Shown one piece after another: positions 21,724-36,100 of a stretch of 64,000 bases of DNA. Each line of letters starts with the position of its first letter. Within the stretch, counting starts at the first letter, position 1. A model generated the notes under the pieces. It was not told where the DNA came from. It did no database searches and saw nothing but the letters and a program-made list of their open reading frames with translations. A program made the translations under genes and the position numbers. Source of the stretch: Filosporella fistucella (lineage: Eukaryota > Ascomycota > Leotiomycetes > Helotiales); assembly GCA_030077755.1 (NCBI GenBank), contig JAQJZZ010000008.1, positions 4,278,001 through 4,342,000 of the forward strand, in the 5' to 3' direction.

Positions 21724-24254
21724 ATGGCGACCACGGAGTTTTCTGGAGTGCCGTCTCCACCCCGAACGCCAGAGCCGAATGACGCACAACTCGTTGGCGC
21801 TGGCAGTGGTTGCCCGTACAGCGAAACTACCCCTGAACAACAAGTAAACAACGATCAACACTCCTCCTTTATTCCACCATCACCACCACCGAGTATCAAA
21901 GCCCGTCGCAATCGCTCATCATTACAAAGAGAAGCAAATAGATCAAAGCAATTTACGACTCGCCTTCAACGAAGTGCTTCCGCTGCTGAACCACCGGACG
22001 AGACAGATTTACTTGGGAGAAAACGATCGAGGGCATATAGACACAAGACTACAAGTTTACCAGCAGATCACGGATTGAAGGCTGTGGAACCGCCGCATGA
22101 GCAAGCTCTTACGAAAATGGCGTTTGCTGAGCAGCAGAAATGGATTACTGTGCAGCAGAAGACTTTTACGAAATGGTATGCGAGATTTATGGTAGCAAAG
22201 GGTCTTGCTAACATTTGTGAAGGTTGAACACCAAGATTGAACCACGAGAATTAGTGGTCGTAGATTTAGTGAAAGACCTCAGCGATGGGGTGAGTGGCAG
22301 GTTATGGCATGATGGCCCACGCATACTAATTGCATCTAGGTTGTTCTCATCCATCTTCTCGAATGTCTCTCAAACGAGTCCTTGGGTAGATACGCAGCCA
22401 AGCCCAAATTACGAGTACAGCGGTTCGAAAACGCAAATCTCTCCCTCGATTTCATTAAGTCAAGAGGCATACAAATGACGAATATCGGTGCTGAAGATGT
22501 GGTGGATGGAAACAGGAAGATTATACTTGGTCTAATCTGGACGTTGATTCTGAGATTTACAATCTCTGACATCAATGAAGAGGGTATGACTGCAAAGGAA
22601 GGTCTTCTTCTCTGGTGTCAGAGAAAGACTGCCTGTTACGACGAGGTTGATGTACGGAATTTTACCGACAGCTGGAATGATGGACTGGCATTCTGTGCTC
22701 TTTTGGATATCCACCGACCAGATTTGATCGACTACGATGCATTGGACAAGAACGATCACCGCGGAAATATGCAATTGGCATTTGATATCGCCAGTAAGGA
22801 AATTGGTATTCCAGATCTATTGGACGTGGAAGATGTGTGCGATGTTGCGAAACCAGATGAAAGGAGTTTAATGACTTATATTGCATATTGGTTCCACGCT
22901 TTCTCACAGATGGAGAAGGTTGAGAATGCTGGAAGGCGAGTAGAGAAGTTTGTGAATAATATGCAGGGTGCTTGGGAAATGCAGAGTGCATATGAACGAA
23001 GAATGAGAGCTTTACTGCAAGCAATTCACGAGCAGGGCCTGGCGTGGCAGGAGTCGAAATTTGAAGGAACGTACGTCGATGCCAAGAGGCAAGCGACTGA
23101 GTTCAGTGCTTACAAAAGGGGCAAGAAGAGGGAATGGGTTGCTGAGAAGAGTGACCTAGCTGCTCTTCTAGGGAATATCAAAACGAAGATGAGCACGTAT
23201 CGGTTACGTCCTTACGAACCACCGGAAGATTTGAAACTGAGTGTCCTGGATCAAGAATGGGCAAACTTGATGAAATCTGAAATGGCGCGAGGTCAGATTA
23301 TCAACGAAACAATTAGAGAGTAAGTTTCAATCTTCCCGTGGCTGAATTTTATCGTTGACAATTTCCAGCATCAAAAATGCTCTAAGAAAGTCATTCGCAG
23401 ACAAAGCGAACGACTTTGCACTCGCATTAAACACAATGCAACTGGCAATATCTGGCTTGGAGGGAGATGTCGAAGATCAGCTCACACACGTGCGGCGACT
23501 CAACGAGAATCTATCACCAATGAACCAGTATCTCGAGAAGATTGAGGAGGTGGACCGAAAGTGTGAAGAAGCCAACATTGAGGAGAACGACTTCACGACA
23601 TATACTTATGACGAACTATGCTACGAACTCAGTCTAGTGAAGAGCTCCGTATCAAAGAAACTTGCTTTCTTGGACAACCAGGTCGTAGCCCGAAACATGA
23701 CGAATCTTACTCCTATTCAACTCGAGGAGTTTGAGAGCGTCTTTCGACATTTCGATCGAGATGTCACAAATAGTCTACAAGAGCTTGAATTCAGTGCAGC
23801 TCTTGCTTCATTGGGGCTTGTGTTCAGTGAGGATGAAATGCATGAATATTTCCTCGAAACCTCAAACGGCAGAGATTATGTTACATTTGAACAGTTCATT
23901 CGCTTTATGGTGGATGTAACAGAAGATCAAAATACAGCCGAACAAGTCTTCCAGAGTTTCCGCGAGGTGGCAGATGGAAAACCATATGTTACTGAGATGG
24001 ATCTAAGGCATAGTCTCGTCCCAGACGAAGTTATCGACAAACTTACCAAATTTGTCCCCCTTCATAAAGGACCTGATCTACAGGAAGATAGAGGTATGCC
24101 ACAGTATGATTACATCAGTTTTATGGATGGCTTGATCAGCGATCCATATGAAGAACAACGACAGGAGGAGTCAAATGCACTATCAGACCTTCCAAATGGA
24201 AGAAGTCCACAGCGAAGCAATGCTATAAGTGGGAAGACGAATGGTTATCATTGA
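21724..24254 (+). CDS. ain1: Alpha-actinin (actin cross-linker), 794 aa, 4 exons
   Basis: Exons 21724-22175, 22223-22289, 22340-23319 and 23369-24254; total 2385 nt. After a 140-residue Ser/Pro/Arg-rich N-terminal extension come two calponin-homology domains: CH1 from FTKWLNTKI through the LSDGVVLIHLLECLS region, CH2 from GLLLWCQRKTACY through WNDGLAFCALLDIHRPDLIDY. Two spectrin-like helical repeats follow (about residues 390-590), then EF-hand-like helices (FESVFRHFDRDVTNSLQELEF) and a C-terminal Ca-insensitive EF domain. Alpha-actinin cross-links F-actin and in fungi works in the cytokinetic ring and septum. The first intron ends in GTGAAG, an AAG acceptor. The first EF loop keeps several acidic positions, so calcium binding is possible. 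Confidence 0.93.
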
Positions 24255-25629
24255 TTTATTTGTTTGAAGCATGGATGGTGTTTCTTTTGAGGTTTGAAGG
24301 TACGGTAAGTTGTGTATATACCAACGGTCTAGAGCACTGAGCATGGTGTTTGGTGGGCCTGGACGGGTGGGATGGGTGGGATGAGGTCTGTACACAAATT
24401 TGATTCTTTGCATTGGGATTGGCCTGGGGCCGTAGATAGCTTCAGTGAATAGATCATCCTATTCATGATACACAATCTCTTGCCTATTACTTCATTAGAG
24501 ATTGTCTACTTGCTTGAGGTAGGAGTTGATTTCACGTGACACTCGGTTATTAAAAGGGGGCAGCATCATCAAGAACTCCTTCCTCTTTTCTCTCGTTGAC
24601 TTAGACTATCCCCTTCAACCCATATCATTACCTAGGTGTTGTTCTTCCATTTTTCTTTGGTAAGCACTCTTTCCTGTCTCCTATCATAACATAGCATCAT
24701 AATGCAATACCCGCCCGTCCCCCAAAAATCAATATTCCCCTCACACATCACAGCACCACCCACTTCTCAATAGTAACAAAACGCTCCTTCCTCTCTGAGC
24801 TACACGACCCTCCCTCCATCATTCAATTCACCGAAACTATGCTTCCAATGCATGACAGTTTATCATGCTGCAGATCGGCATTTCTTAATGTTTCGTGCAG
24901 CATGCAAGTTGAGATTTGGCCGAGTTTGGGGAGCGAATCAGAAGGGAGAGATGGGCTTTGGTCAATGAGTAAAGGTTTAAAATGTGATGGGCAAGAGAAG
25001 GGGTGTGAATTGTGAGTAATAGAATTGAAAAGCAGAGGGATGTAGATTGAAGGCTTGAGCGTGCCTTTAGGTAGATGTTGAATGTATGTAGGATTTTGGT
25101 TGCAAGGTAGGGTAAGAATGAGAAGTAAGAATGGGAGTAGACACCGGCACGATTTAAGAAGAAGGAGCTGATTATTAGAACTTCACCTCATTGATAACTG
25201 GCTCACTAGACAGATTAAAACTTGGATTGGGACTTGGTGATATACTTTGAAGCGCAAATAATTCTTGGGGGGTGGTTTACTGTCGGTCTTCCATGATTGA
25301 ATATTCTATGAGTACTGCTCGATGCAAAGTTTAAATATACATTATACATATAATTGTCGCTTTGCTTGTAATAAATATTATGAGTATTTTATGAGACTTA
25401 CAGCTTTCAACCATTTTATATAACTATAGAGAAAGTCACAACTCTGATCAATTGCAGTCAAATCCACCATGAATTCTATAATGAATCATCACCTTCTCTA
25501 TTTTCCCTCTCTCTGATTCAATCAGCTCAGCCAAGTATGAAGATGAAAAATTTCCCCTCTCACCATTACCGCCTCCATCAACCACAGCGACCTCCCTGTC
25601 ATCCCACTCTCCATACATTTCTTCTTGTT

Positions 25630-25641
25630 CCCCCCCCCCCC
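25630..25641. repeat. C12 homopolymer followed by A6
   Basis: Twelve consecutive C bases are followed by AAAAAA. A mononucleotide run; its exact length is prone to assembly error. Confidence 0.8.
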
Positions 25642-28600
25642 AAAAAAGAGACATGAAAAAACAGCGATATCACATGCCATCCCCTTCTCTCCCACTGACC
25701 ACCAGTACTTACGGCCGAGTCCGCACAGTGACATGTCCACTAAACCACCTCAGCAAACCCACCAGGAGAAACCTTCATCCATCCCTCCCCTCCCCTCAAC
25801 CCACAAAGCCCCCAACCCCTCTCCCTCCCACACCTCAGCCAACCACATCCTCTAAATAAACAACCTACTATAAATCTACTTTATTCACTTTATGCTCACT
25901 ATATCATATATGGTTTTTCACCAAGGAGACAGTCTGAGTGGTTGGGTAGACGAAGAGCATTATTGATTTGGACATGTGGTTTGATGGGTTATTTGAGTAG
26001 GGAGGAGATGGGGAGAAGGGACCCCGCGTGTTCGAAGGGGTTTACGGACGTAGGGTGGGATTGGGGAGTGGAAGTTGGGCTTTGGAAGGTGAGGGGAGTC
26101 ACGTTTTGAGGAGGGGGTTTCTTCATGCTATGCTTTTGGATGAGTGGGTTTTTTTTTGGTGAGGGAGGGGACGCGAAGAGTCTGAGGGAAGGAAGTTGAA
26201 GGGAGATGTAGAGGTGAAGAGGCGAGAGGAGGTATGGAGTCATGGCTTGATAGAGATAAAGAGAGATTGTGGGTTATACCGCTCTGCTGATTTCTCTAAT
26301 GCTAAGAACATACTGAAGAAAGTTGAATCACCTTGAATCTCCCACGTGGTTCACACGATGCCACTTCTCTCATGCAGGTACATTTCCATCCTCTCCCTCC
26401 CCTCTTCTCTCTCCCACTAACTCAGCCCACGTATCCCTTCAAACTATCATACGACCCGTCTCCTCCTCCCAAGAATATTTGGAATAACATCGGCCGCTGC
26501 AACAACGTAGAAACCTGGTCTTAAGACGCAGTTCATACTAAGTATCACGGAATAAAGATGCAGGAACCGGAGCTTTTGGTGCCGTGCAGCGGAGATCATG
26601 GGGATAGTTGGGCTTTCTTAGCTGGGAGACGGCTGAGAGAGGGGCATAGGAAGGAGAGAGAAGATCTGCACGGTACTGGAAAGAGGAGAGAGACGGCAGA
26701 GATGAGGTATAAGATGTCTGATATGATCGTTCATGCAGCTCGGTACATGACTAGCTTACTTACTCTAATCTTCTTCTTCCCTTGCAATGCAGTATCAAGA
26801 ACAAGGCGGTGGACAGCTTCCAGCTCTAAAGGCAACTGCGTCCCAGCCTCCATGTTCCGTCCATGGCATGATACCTGACGCGGGAAGTAAATTATTCTCA
26901 ATACAGAGCCGTATCTTCGGGTCTGGATAGCATTTGAGGGAGATGGATAGATGAGGTGTAGATTGGAAAACTTCTTATGCGCGCGTGACTTTGATTGTGT
27001 TTTATGAAGGCTGGATGTTGGATCCGGAGTTGGATGACTGGGTTGCGTAGGAGGGGGTGAAGAATTCGGAGGGGTGGGAGGGGAGTTGGGGGTGAAATGG
27101 ATTATGGATGCATGGTGGGTGTTAGTGCTTAGCAGGAGGGAGGGACGGTAGATAGATTGAAGAGTATCCGGTGAAGTGAGAGGAAAGAAAGGGACTGGAT
27201 GAGATAGAGCACGGAATGCCCTCCCTTCAATCCGAAAACGTGGCGATAGGGGTGACAAATAGAGTCCAACACCTCGCGATAGGAAGGTCATATATTCATC
27301 CAGCGTGAGCGGTCTCAGCACGGGATATCTCATATGGAGACTGCCGAGTAGAGAGACAATATATTACTTGATGCAAGACCCAAAAGCGGGACGAGTTAAA
27401 CAATGAATATGCGCGAGGCTGACATGGTGGGTAATAGATTGCTTTGTTTTTTCTTTTTGGAGGGGAAACTGGACTGGGCTGCTAGATTGGGTACCGAGTG
27501 CTAGACAGGCGGTCGGAGAATTTAGATGTAGATCTAGAGTGATAATATGGGGTAATTAAGAGAGGCTGATGTTGGATATCTAGTTTTGTGGGATAGATAT
27601 CTGGGATTTGGGGTTCTAGAAGCAAGGAATGAAATGAGTCATGGTGTCTAGAGAATCGAGAGCGAATCGATCCTGGGATATATGAGATACTTGGAACAAT
27701 AGCAGAGATATTCTTGTGATTGTATTTCTGGTAAGAGGAACAAAAAGAGATGGCTGGTAGGACTGGCACGAGCAAGGAATATAGACAGACACAAACGAGA
27801 GAGGGAACGAATGTGCTGACTAAAATAATTAATATATTTCTTTTCGTAGACGGCTGTTGAGCAGTGAGCTTGATATTGCTATGCATGAACAACCGACATG
27901 CCTCGCGTGATGATTGGTCAACTTGACGCCTACATCCTACATCCTACTTCTCGCGTCGATATAAACATGACTGACATGAGAAGGAAGACGGATGAGCGGA
28001 AGCAGAGTATTCTTGGGAAGGAATCATTGAGGCATTTTCATGCTACGTCCGAGATAAAATCTTGGGATTCAGAAATACTATTCTTGAATCGTGAAGGATG
28101 TTGCATGAGAGGGAGGAAGGAAGGCATTGAGTCAGGGTAAACAGGCTGAGTTCAGAGTTTGCGCAAAGTCTCAGCTGGTCCTCATGTTGAGTTGGGCGGA
28201 CTTCCTGACGGCTCCCATCTCAGCATCTCGGGAGAAAGTGAGGTTATTTTCGGACATGTAAACGCTTGTCTGAAGAAAGAGGGGAGCTCAGTAACCATGC
28301 AAACACTGCACTTCATTCCTCGGTCTCGGATTCCCTATCACAAGATCTTTTGCGAGCCGTGAAGCTATTTCCAGGTTGATTCCTGAATTCGGAAGATGAG
28401 GGTCTGGAGAGGCAGTTTCATCTGTTCTTGGTATTCCAAATCCAGACGGACGAAACGAAGAGTTTATTTTCTCTAGACGATAGCCGCTGCTAGCGATTAC
28501 CTACCCTACTCAAACTGATCAGTGATCAGAGCATTAACAGAGGTTATGTGTGTTGTGCATTGACGGCCCCGCATCGCGCCTTCGGGACTGAATGTAGCGA

Positions 28601-29206
28601 GTACGGATGAACAAGACGAAAAGGGGGAATAGGGCCGGCATGACCGAGAAAACAAGAAGGTTTTCGGTCCTTGAGCTCGATCTATAGAGGAATCAGAGTT
28701 TTGCTGGGTCATCAGATGGAGTCGGCATAGGTGGGCTCTGGATTCTCATGGGATGAGGTACGAGATTCTGGGATGTTGCGACGGGGACGAGACGGTGGAC
28801 AGGAGAGCCTGGTGATGGGAAATAATGCCGATACACGACCGTGCTGTAATTAGAATAGAGTTGGGATCAAGATGTTGTAGGTTTGTAAGGATGATAGAGT
28901 TTGGACTGAGAATCTGAAATGCACCAACTGAGGTCCCCATCTGAACCTTCTTGGTTTAGCTTTAGTAAAGTACGAGAGTTTAGGTTTGTGATGTGATGTG
29001 GTCAGTAAGGTACGAAGTGAAAATCGTCGCCATCGTCTGATCTAGGATCTAGTTCGCTACTTGTACCTGACTGCTGATCCAAGCAAGAAATTTCGGGGAG
29101 CTAGGAATCTCCTCGGAAAGGTCTGCCTAGATCCCTCAGTTCTGCATTCTGGAAGGTTTTGACGACGGATTTCCCAGACAGTGGTTATATCCACTATGTA
29201 TTGTAT

Positions 29207-29230
29207 CTGTACCTGTACCTGTACTTGTAT
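29207..29230. repeat. Short hexamer repeat (CTGTAC)
   Basis: Three near-perfect CTGTAC units lie in tandem. A similar looser cluster of TGTAC units occurs at about 34095-34150. Simple repeats in noncoding DNA. Confidence 0.6.
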
Positions 29231-30137
29231 GCTGCTGACACATCTGCTTGTCAATGCGCTGGAAACACGTGGGCGGCTGATGTGCGTTTAGTTCTGTATC
29301 CACTGCATCCTGAGAGTGGACAATCTGATTAGAAGTTTGGGAATTTGGATCGATGGTTTATTCAGGTGGGTATCTTTTGGTGGGTCGAATAGCTGTTGAA
29401 ATCCAAAGGTCTCAGCTTCTTAGATGGCTACGTGCATCATCAAGTATCAAAACATGCGGAAGCCGCCACACCGCCGGAAAAGTATTTCTCCCAGGGCTAT
29501 TGCTCCGTGGCGCCAAGGTAATCTGAGATTCCCCACCACACAGGCGCTCTGGAAGATGACGTTGAATCTGAGTTTCAGGATCGAAAATCTGCTGTTTGTA
29601 CCATCGTGGTGAGATCAGCTCAGATTAAACGGAGGCTACTCGGAGAAAAAACTACCAGTCAGCAGCACCACTGAACCAAAAACTAAACCTTCGAATATGA
29701 CAAAACACTCATATTATCAGGCACATAAGCTCCAAAAGCTGCGTGAGAACATGTACCTTAATCTTATCAGGCCAGAGAGTAATATAAATTAGATTAAAGC
29801 CCCAAGTGCCGGCTCGCGAAGGTTGCCCAGTGGCTGAAGCTTTGTAAAGCCTGGACGGAGTGTGGGTTTCCGTAACCAGCTGTTCCGACGTTCCGACAAT
29901 TTTGCTTGAGATGCTGATGCTGCCAGGAAGGAAGTTTTGCTGGCTGATCTCAATGAGCTGGTTGGGCTATTGTGTTGCTATTGCGTTGTCTGGTATCGTA
30001 CCGTAGTCTGCTGCAAGTTGGATTGAAGAACAAAACTTATCTTGGATTGCGGGGGATAGTGACTAGGGAAGACATGTGGGAATGATGACTATCGACTTGT
30101 TTTTTCCTTGGAGTTGCAGTGAGAGGGTTGCAATGGT

Positions 30138-30173
30138 GCATGGCATGGCATAGCATGACATAGCATAGTATGG
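30138..30173. repeat. Degenerate pentamer repeat (GCATG/GCATA)
   Basis: About seven GCATR units with substitutions run in tandem in noncoding DNA. Confidence 0.6.
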
Positions 30174-33100
30174 CGTTGTTGCATTGAGGTGGCTGGGAGA
30201 CTTACGAGTGGCAGGCTGAAGGTAAAGAGTGAAGGAAGGTTCAAAGGCGGTTGAGATCTGGCAGCGATGAAGTCCGGGTCAATGCAACTTCGTGGCTGTT
30301 GTGGCGCCCAAAATGACTTACTGATCGACGCAGCGAAGAGAGCACGGCTTACAGGGTCGATGGTATACTTCGTAGTGTCGATGGTGGTCAGGTACTCTGC
30401 AGTCTGTGCAGGAGGGAGGGTAGTGAAGAAGGGAGAAGTTCATAATACAATTTTGACATTCATAAGATGAGCAGAACATCGACGGGGGTTGAGGCCGTCG
30501 CAGACTAAAGCGTTGGAAAGGGGAGGGGACAGAAGCGAGAACGTCTGGGATGCAGTGCAGTAGAAGCCTGCATCAGAACATTTGGCACTGCCTGCACAAA
30601 ACTAAACTACTCACCTGCACTGCACCCCTCAATCTCGTTCTTACTTCCATTGCGGATAATCTCGTCCGTCAGGCCAGAAATGTAGAATCTTTCCACTTGT
30701 CCGCCGTATCAGCGACTGCTGTTCCTGCACCATTGCATAATCCCACGATAGTTCGGCTGATATGGGGCAGGATAGGCAAGATGAGCAGAGATCGCGAGGG
30801 TTTTGTTTGAAATGGGCCGCTGGTAGCGGAGGAGAATGTGTGTGTTGAAGTCTGTATGCATGCATGGAAGGAAGTTAGTTGGAGGGACCGTGAACAAGCT
30901 GAATGTTAGCTATCGGGGCAACAAAAGATGCCATTGGGATCTCGCAATGTGGATAAATATGCCAGACTCTTGGATTGGGAATTTGGGACAGACTTGCTGT
31001 TCCAAACTTTCCAACTTAAGCCTGGTGAGACGAGGGCGCGGACCATACACCCGATCTGTTCGAAATTGCAAGTGAGATTGAGATGAGGTTGAGATTCAGC
31101 ACGGAGAATAAAACAAATTGAACATAGGTATAATAGATTGAATTCCTGTTTTTGTCATGAAGCTTCACTACAAGAGGTCTTTGTCCGGGTACTTGGCCTG
31201 CCGCCTCTATCTCCTCAAACTCCCATGGACTCTTTAGACGCCCGACCCGCCTTCATCACCGGCCACTCCCGGCTCGGCACCCACAGACGCCGTGGTACTA
31301 TACGGAGATGATACTTCTCGGAGCAAGAGGCGGTGAATCCAGCTTTTTTCATCGGTGGTTGTCATCTTGTGGTTCTATCGTTCAGCTGCAAGGCAAAACA
31401 GACACAGAGACATGGGGTCAAAGCCAGCTTACCATCAAGGCACATCACTGCTGCCGGTAGATTGGAAAGAACACACTGACAAGTTCAGCCGCCAGAGAAG
31501 AAGCTGGTTTAGGTAGCATATGGCTGTTGGCTATTATCTGTACGACATCTGCATTCGCGATGTGCTGATGGCTTGAAGTAAGTGACGGTTCAACCAGACT
31601 TTGACGGCTCAAACCCATCTCATCCCATCTTTGATCATACGGTACCCTGGCGTAGTCGTATCGTACTGTGCAAAAAAGCGACATCGCGTACAACGGTGAA
31701 TCGTGGATGTATGCCACTTGATGGCGTACAACGAATATGTAAGAAGCAAAACTCAGATGCTCGGTTCACGTTTTGTTCATCAGCTGGACTGTGTTCGGAG
31801 TACGGAAGCGGTGGGTTGTAAGCTTGTACTGTATCAGTATACCTCCGAGACGGGAGGGCTCCGTAGATGTGGAAATGGGAATTGGAATTGGTGAGGAAGG
31901 GAGAGAGAGTGGGACTGTGGGATGATTCCGGGTGGGTTGTAGGTTTTGGTCTGATGAGGTCTTGGAAGTCGGATAGCTGATGGATTTGGACTGGAGGTGG
32001 AAGTGAGATTGAGAATATTGCAGCTGAGATTGGAATGAAAATCTTGGAGTTGGTGTTGGATCTTCTTTTGGAGGTGACCTAGACCACGGATAGCTGCTGC
32101 TGTGGCTTAAGAAAAGGGGTAACTGAGAAAAGCTTCCCCTGGCATTTCGAGGTCCTCGGCATAGCAGCCTCAACGATGAGGCAGTCTTTCGCTCGCCTCA
32201 CTCAGGCCGCCACGGGAAAACTGTTCACCGGCGGTTTCAAGAAATGCCCGACTCTGTGTTCCTGCAGCAGAATCCGAGATAATTTTTGTCCCATCTCGCA
32301 CTCCACGACTCCCATCTCATTTCTTCCCACCGCAACATCCATGATGATTTTCACCATCCCATTTCCTCTCTCACCCCACCAAGTCGGAAATAAAATTGGA
32401 TTCAAAGCTGGAAAAACTGGAAAAATTGTCATGATCTGTTCCATTTCGGGGCCAACTTCAAATATCTTGACTCTTGTGCCAGCAAACATCTGCACCCCAG
32501 TGTCACAAGTGGGGTCCAGCCTCGGATTCTGTGGCATTGTGGCCTCTCTCTCAGCCGGGTCTCTGTCTCTCCAGCCTGCCTCTGCCTGCCTGCCTGCTCC
32601 AGCTGATTGCAGTATCTGATACCAAAGATTCGTCAAGCTTCCGCCAAACATGTCCTCCCACGTCGGCACCGACGATTCCGAAAAACGGCTGCCAACATGC
32701 CTTTGACTCCGTTCACAGCTATTTCAAGTCATTTTTCCGAGTCTCTCAATCTGCCAAGAAGTATCCAGCGGAGAGCAGGCGGTACCGGTGTTTCGAAGAC
32801 GTTCTTTCTACAATCATCAGCCTACCAAAGTGCAGTTCAGCAGTGTCTAGTGGTTTCTGACTTCTGATCTCTGACCTCGAGTGCGTATACCGTACCTCGC
32901 CTTACGCACGCAGTCGGAGGACGCTCACAGTCTTTGACTCCTCCCCATCGAAAGAAAGAAACAACCCCACAAGTTTCTGATAATACGAGATACTCCACAC
33001 CTCTTTACTAACTGCCTCCAATGCTGACGACTCTCGATTCATCGTGGATGCATACACGCCATTTGTGCTCAATTTAAGAATTGTGACAGTCACTGTCTCC

Positions 33101-36100
33101 AATCTGTCTCAGCCCTACAAAAAGTCGTTGCGAGGCGTCCCATCTCATATTCTTCGCAAAGATGCCGGAAAGGGGCTAATGAGCCTCATTTCTCAACCCA
33201 CTAAGTATCTGGGCGGAAACGATTCAGTCCGTGAGACCACGTAGAAATTCGATACAATCTTGAAGAGATGAGAGGCGGTTCTTTTCTCCGAATAATGAAC
33301 CCTAGCCTCCTTACAGTCCAACTCCGTACCGTACAGCAAATTCCAAGAGATCCAATTCTTCAATGAACCGCCCCTCGCCAAGATCCTGGTCTCAGATCGT
33401 CTTGAAGGTCCCGCACGAGGCATGCAAAATGGGATGAGATCCAGGATGCCGTGTCAGGTACCTCGAATCATGGACTATCCGGAGTGGGGGAAAACGCACC
33501 AGATGGACACAAGACAAGGAGTATCAGACGATTTGGCTCATGGCTGACTGACTCCGCTCCTCTCCTCGTTCACCATCACAACCGTGTCCAACACAGTACC
33601 GACGTACCGTACCATATCCAGATCCATACTATACGAAAAGTAAAACATCCAGACAACCAAAATAAGATCATGTAACCAGGCAAAGCGAGTCTACCCAAGA
33701 TCAATGTCACTGGTGCACCACAACAATGCACAGCACTCCCGGCTATTCGTTTTCTAGTCCTCCTAACTTCCGAGTTGTGCTGTGCTCCTCCGCATTATTA
33801 TTCCAGTCCAGGGCAGGCGTCCATCGTAGCACAGCACTACAGCGTATAACTTCAACCATTGAACCAGCCAGCAGGTAACCGCACGGCGCGCCGGGCCGAG
33901 TGACGGTAGGCAAGTTTGGATTTGCATTTAGGATTTCGGTTGGATTTGCAGTGTAGAATTTGGTAACGATCCGAGAGTTGAAGTTGGATACAGTGCACAC
34001 AGAAAAATCGGTGACAGTTGTTCAGGCCAAAGCGAGGTATCTGGAATGAAGTTCTGAGTTTTCGGGACGAGGAGTCTCATCACCAGATCCACTTGTACGT
34101 ACAGGTACTGTACTGCACTGGTTGCTGTACCTGTCCTGTACCTGTCTCCTGTATGCCATCCACATTCGCATCCACACTGAAATCCAACCCCCTCTCGTAC
34201 CATGCTGGCTTGCTAGCTTGCCATACCGTGGGCGAGGTTTTGACGGGCGGGATGTGCAGGTGCACAGACTATACACCACAACCCTGCCTATACCGTTTGA
34301 ACTAACCAGCAAAAAACGTCTAATCTGAATTCCTCTCGGGTCATGTTGGCTCAATGCCAGCATTACCATGCATTTGCCAGCATCTTACCAGTACGCGAAT
34401 TCCAAAACAAGAGAAAGTCATAGTGGGTTGTTGCAGCAAACAGTGCGGGGCGACATTCCAAGAGACGAAAACGGACAATGTGGACGTGCAAACCAGGGGC
34501 GATAAGTCCTTTGATATCAAAGTTGAAGGTTTACGATAAAAGTTGTGGTCGCTATCCCGGCTATCTTGAAACTGCGGTTGGCGCGAGGATGAAGAAGGAT
34601 AGACAGCTTCTAGCCCTTCTATGACCGTTGTTGCGAGTGTTAGCGTCCCACAGTGACACCCCCACCACCACTAGGCATGTACGTGCTATACAGGGGCCGA
34701 GTTTTGGTACACCACGGTGGCACACCGCAAGGTCCGGAGTACGGCGTAGCCTGGCTTTGGGCAGCCTGGGCTAGGATGGCTCACTAAATCATGAGCCCAG
34801 TCTACTTTCCCCCAGTAACTTACTTGTTCCTCGTCACTCACTCGTTCATTGCCACAGGTACAATAACCTCCCCAAGCAGGCTCTGGCACCTTTTTGGCAG
34901 TGGAAGTGGCAGTGGCAGCCTGTCAACCAGGCAGCACTTACAGGCTTACTGACTGCGCTCTGCCAATGTCCACTAACACCACACTACCACCGTATAGCTC
35001 TCTGCACCTCACTGCACTTGCACCACATGCAAGATCCTGCTGGCTGCAGCACTTTCTTCCACTCAATTTTATCCAACCAAAGCCCCGTTGTCCCTCTCTC
35101 TGTCACTTCCTCTGCTGTCCAAAAGTCCAGTGATCTGTGCAACCGAGCTCTTTCTGACGTGAGGGACACTTTTCACTGATTTGTGTTTCTCTACCCCTTG
35201 GCCAGGATTTTCTGGGGTTGTTCGATGTCCAGTAGATCCGTCTCTTCTTGCCTTTCTACTATCCGTCCTTGCTAATAATCATGCTCAATGCTCTCCATGC
35301 CCTCTCCGGACTTTCACCATGACTCCGAGCTGTCAGACACTTTCAAAGATCATCCTCGGGAGATGTCAGGGTTGTCACGTTGTCCGATCGTTCTCGAAAA
35401 CGTCCTAGGGACCTGGTCCTCCTCGGCTCCGGAGCGTCTAATTGGCTTGGGCTTTTGGATATACCCAGTCGTGACAACGGTTATGCGTTGACCCGCTGAA
35501 CGATGCTCACTCCCAGACATTGGAGCTGCGGAGTCTAATGACTTGCGCGAGACTGATCCAGCCTCGATCTCTCTGCTGGCTCCTTGTCATACTGAGGTCC
35601 TGAAGCTTTCTCTGAAATCACTTCCTCTGGACTCCTCTTCTCTAAGCCTTAGCCTCCTACGGAGTCATGTTCATAGCTCACTCCCCCTCACACCCCTCGT
35701 TCCTCGACTTTTACCCCCCTTTAGGCTTAGTCCACATCGATGCACCTCGCGAACGACCGCTGCCATGTACCAGTCCTCACCTGTTCCTGTTGGCTCATAC
35801 CTGGTGCCTCATCTGAGCATCGGTTGACGGACCTGCCCGGCAGCAAGCCTAACCCCAGTCACACCCTCATCTTACCCTGCAGAAGCAGCGTTCTTGATAA
35901 AGTGCTATCGAACATTCGTTGTGGCTTCACCACCATTTGCTATTTCCCACAGGAACGACAAGGGATTCCCACCCTTTACCTGTCTATCCAGTCCCACACA
36001 GCACTAGTCATTGAGCCGGGTGCCTCTTCGTCTAATGCTACAAACTAGCTGGCTTTCATTCTCTTTTGTGGCTAAGTTCTGCTATTTCAATATCTGAAAA

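Noticed and set aside
26731..27333. 200-codon minus-strand ORF
   Set aside because: Pro/Ser/Thr-rich low complexity read from a purine-rich plus strand; no domain, no conserved-looking core, no splice context.
32176..32669. Overlapping ORFs of 147 (plus) and 155 (minus) codons
   Set aside because: They occupy the same DNA on opposite strands in GC-richer sequence; neither has recognisable features, so chance openness is more likely.
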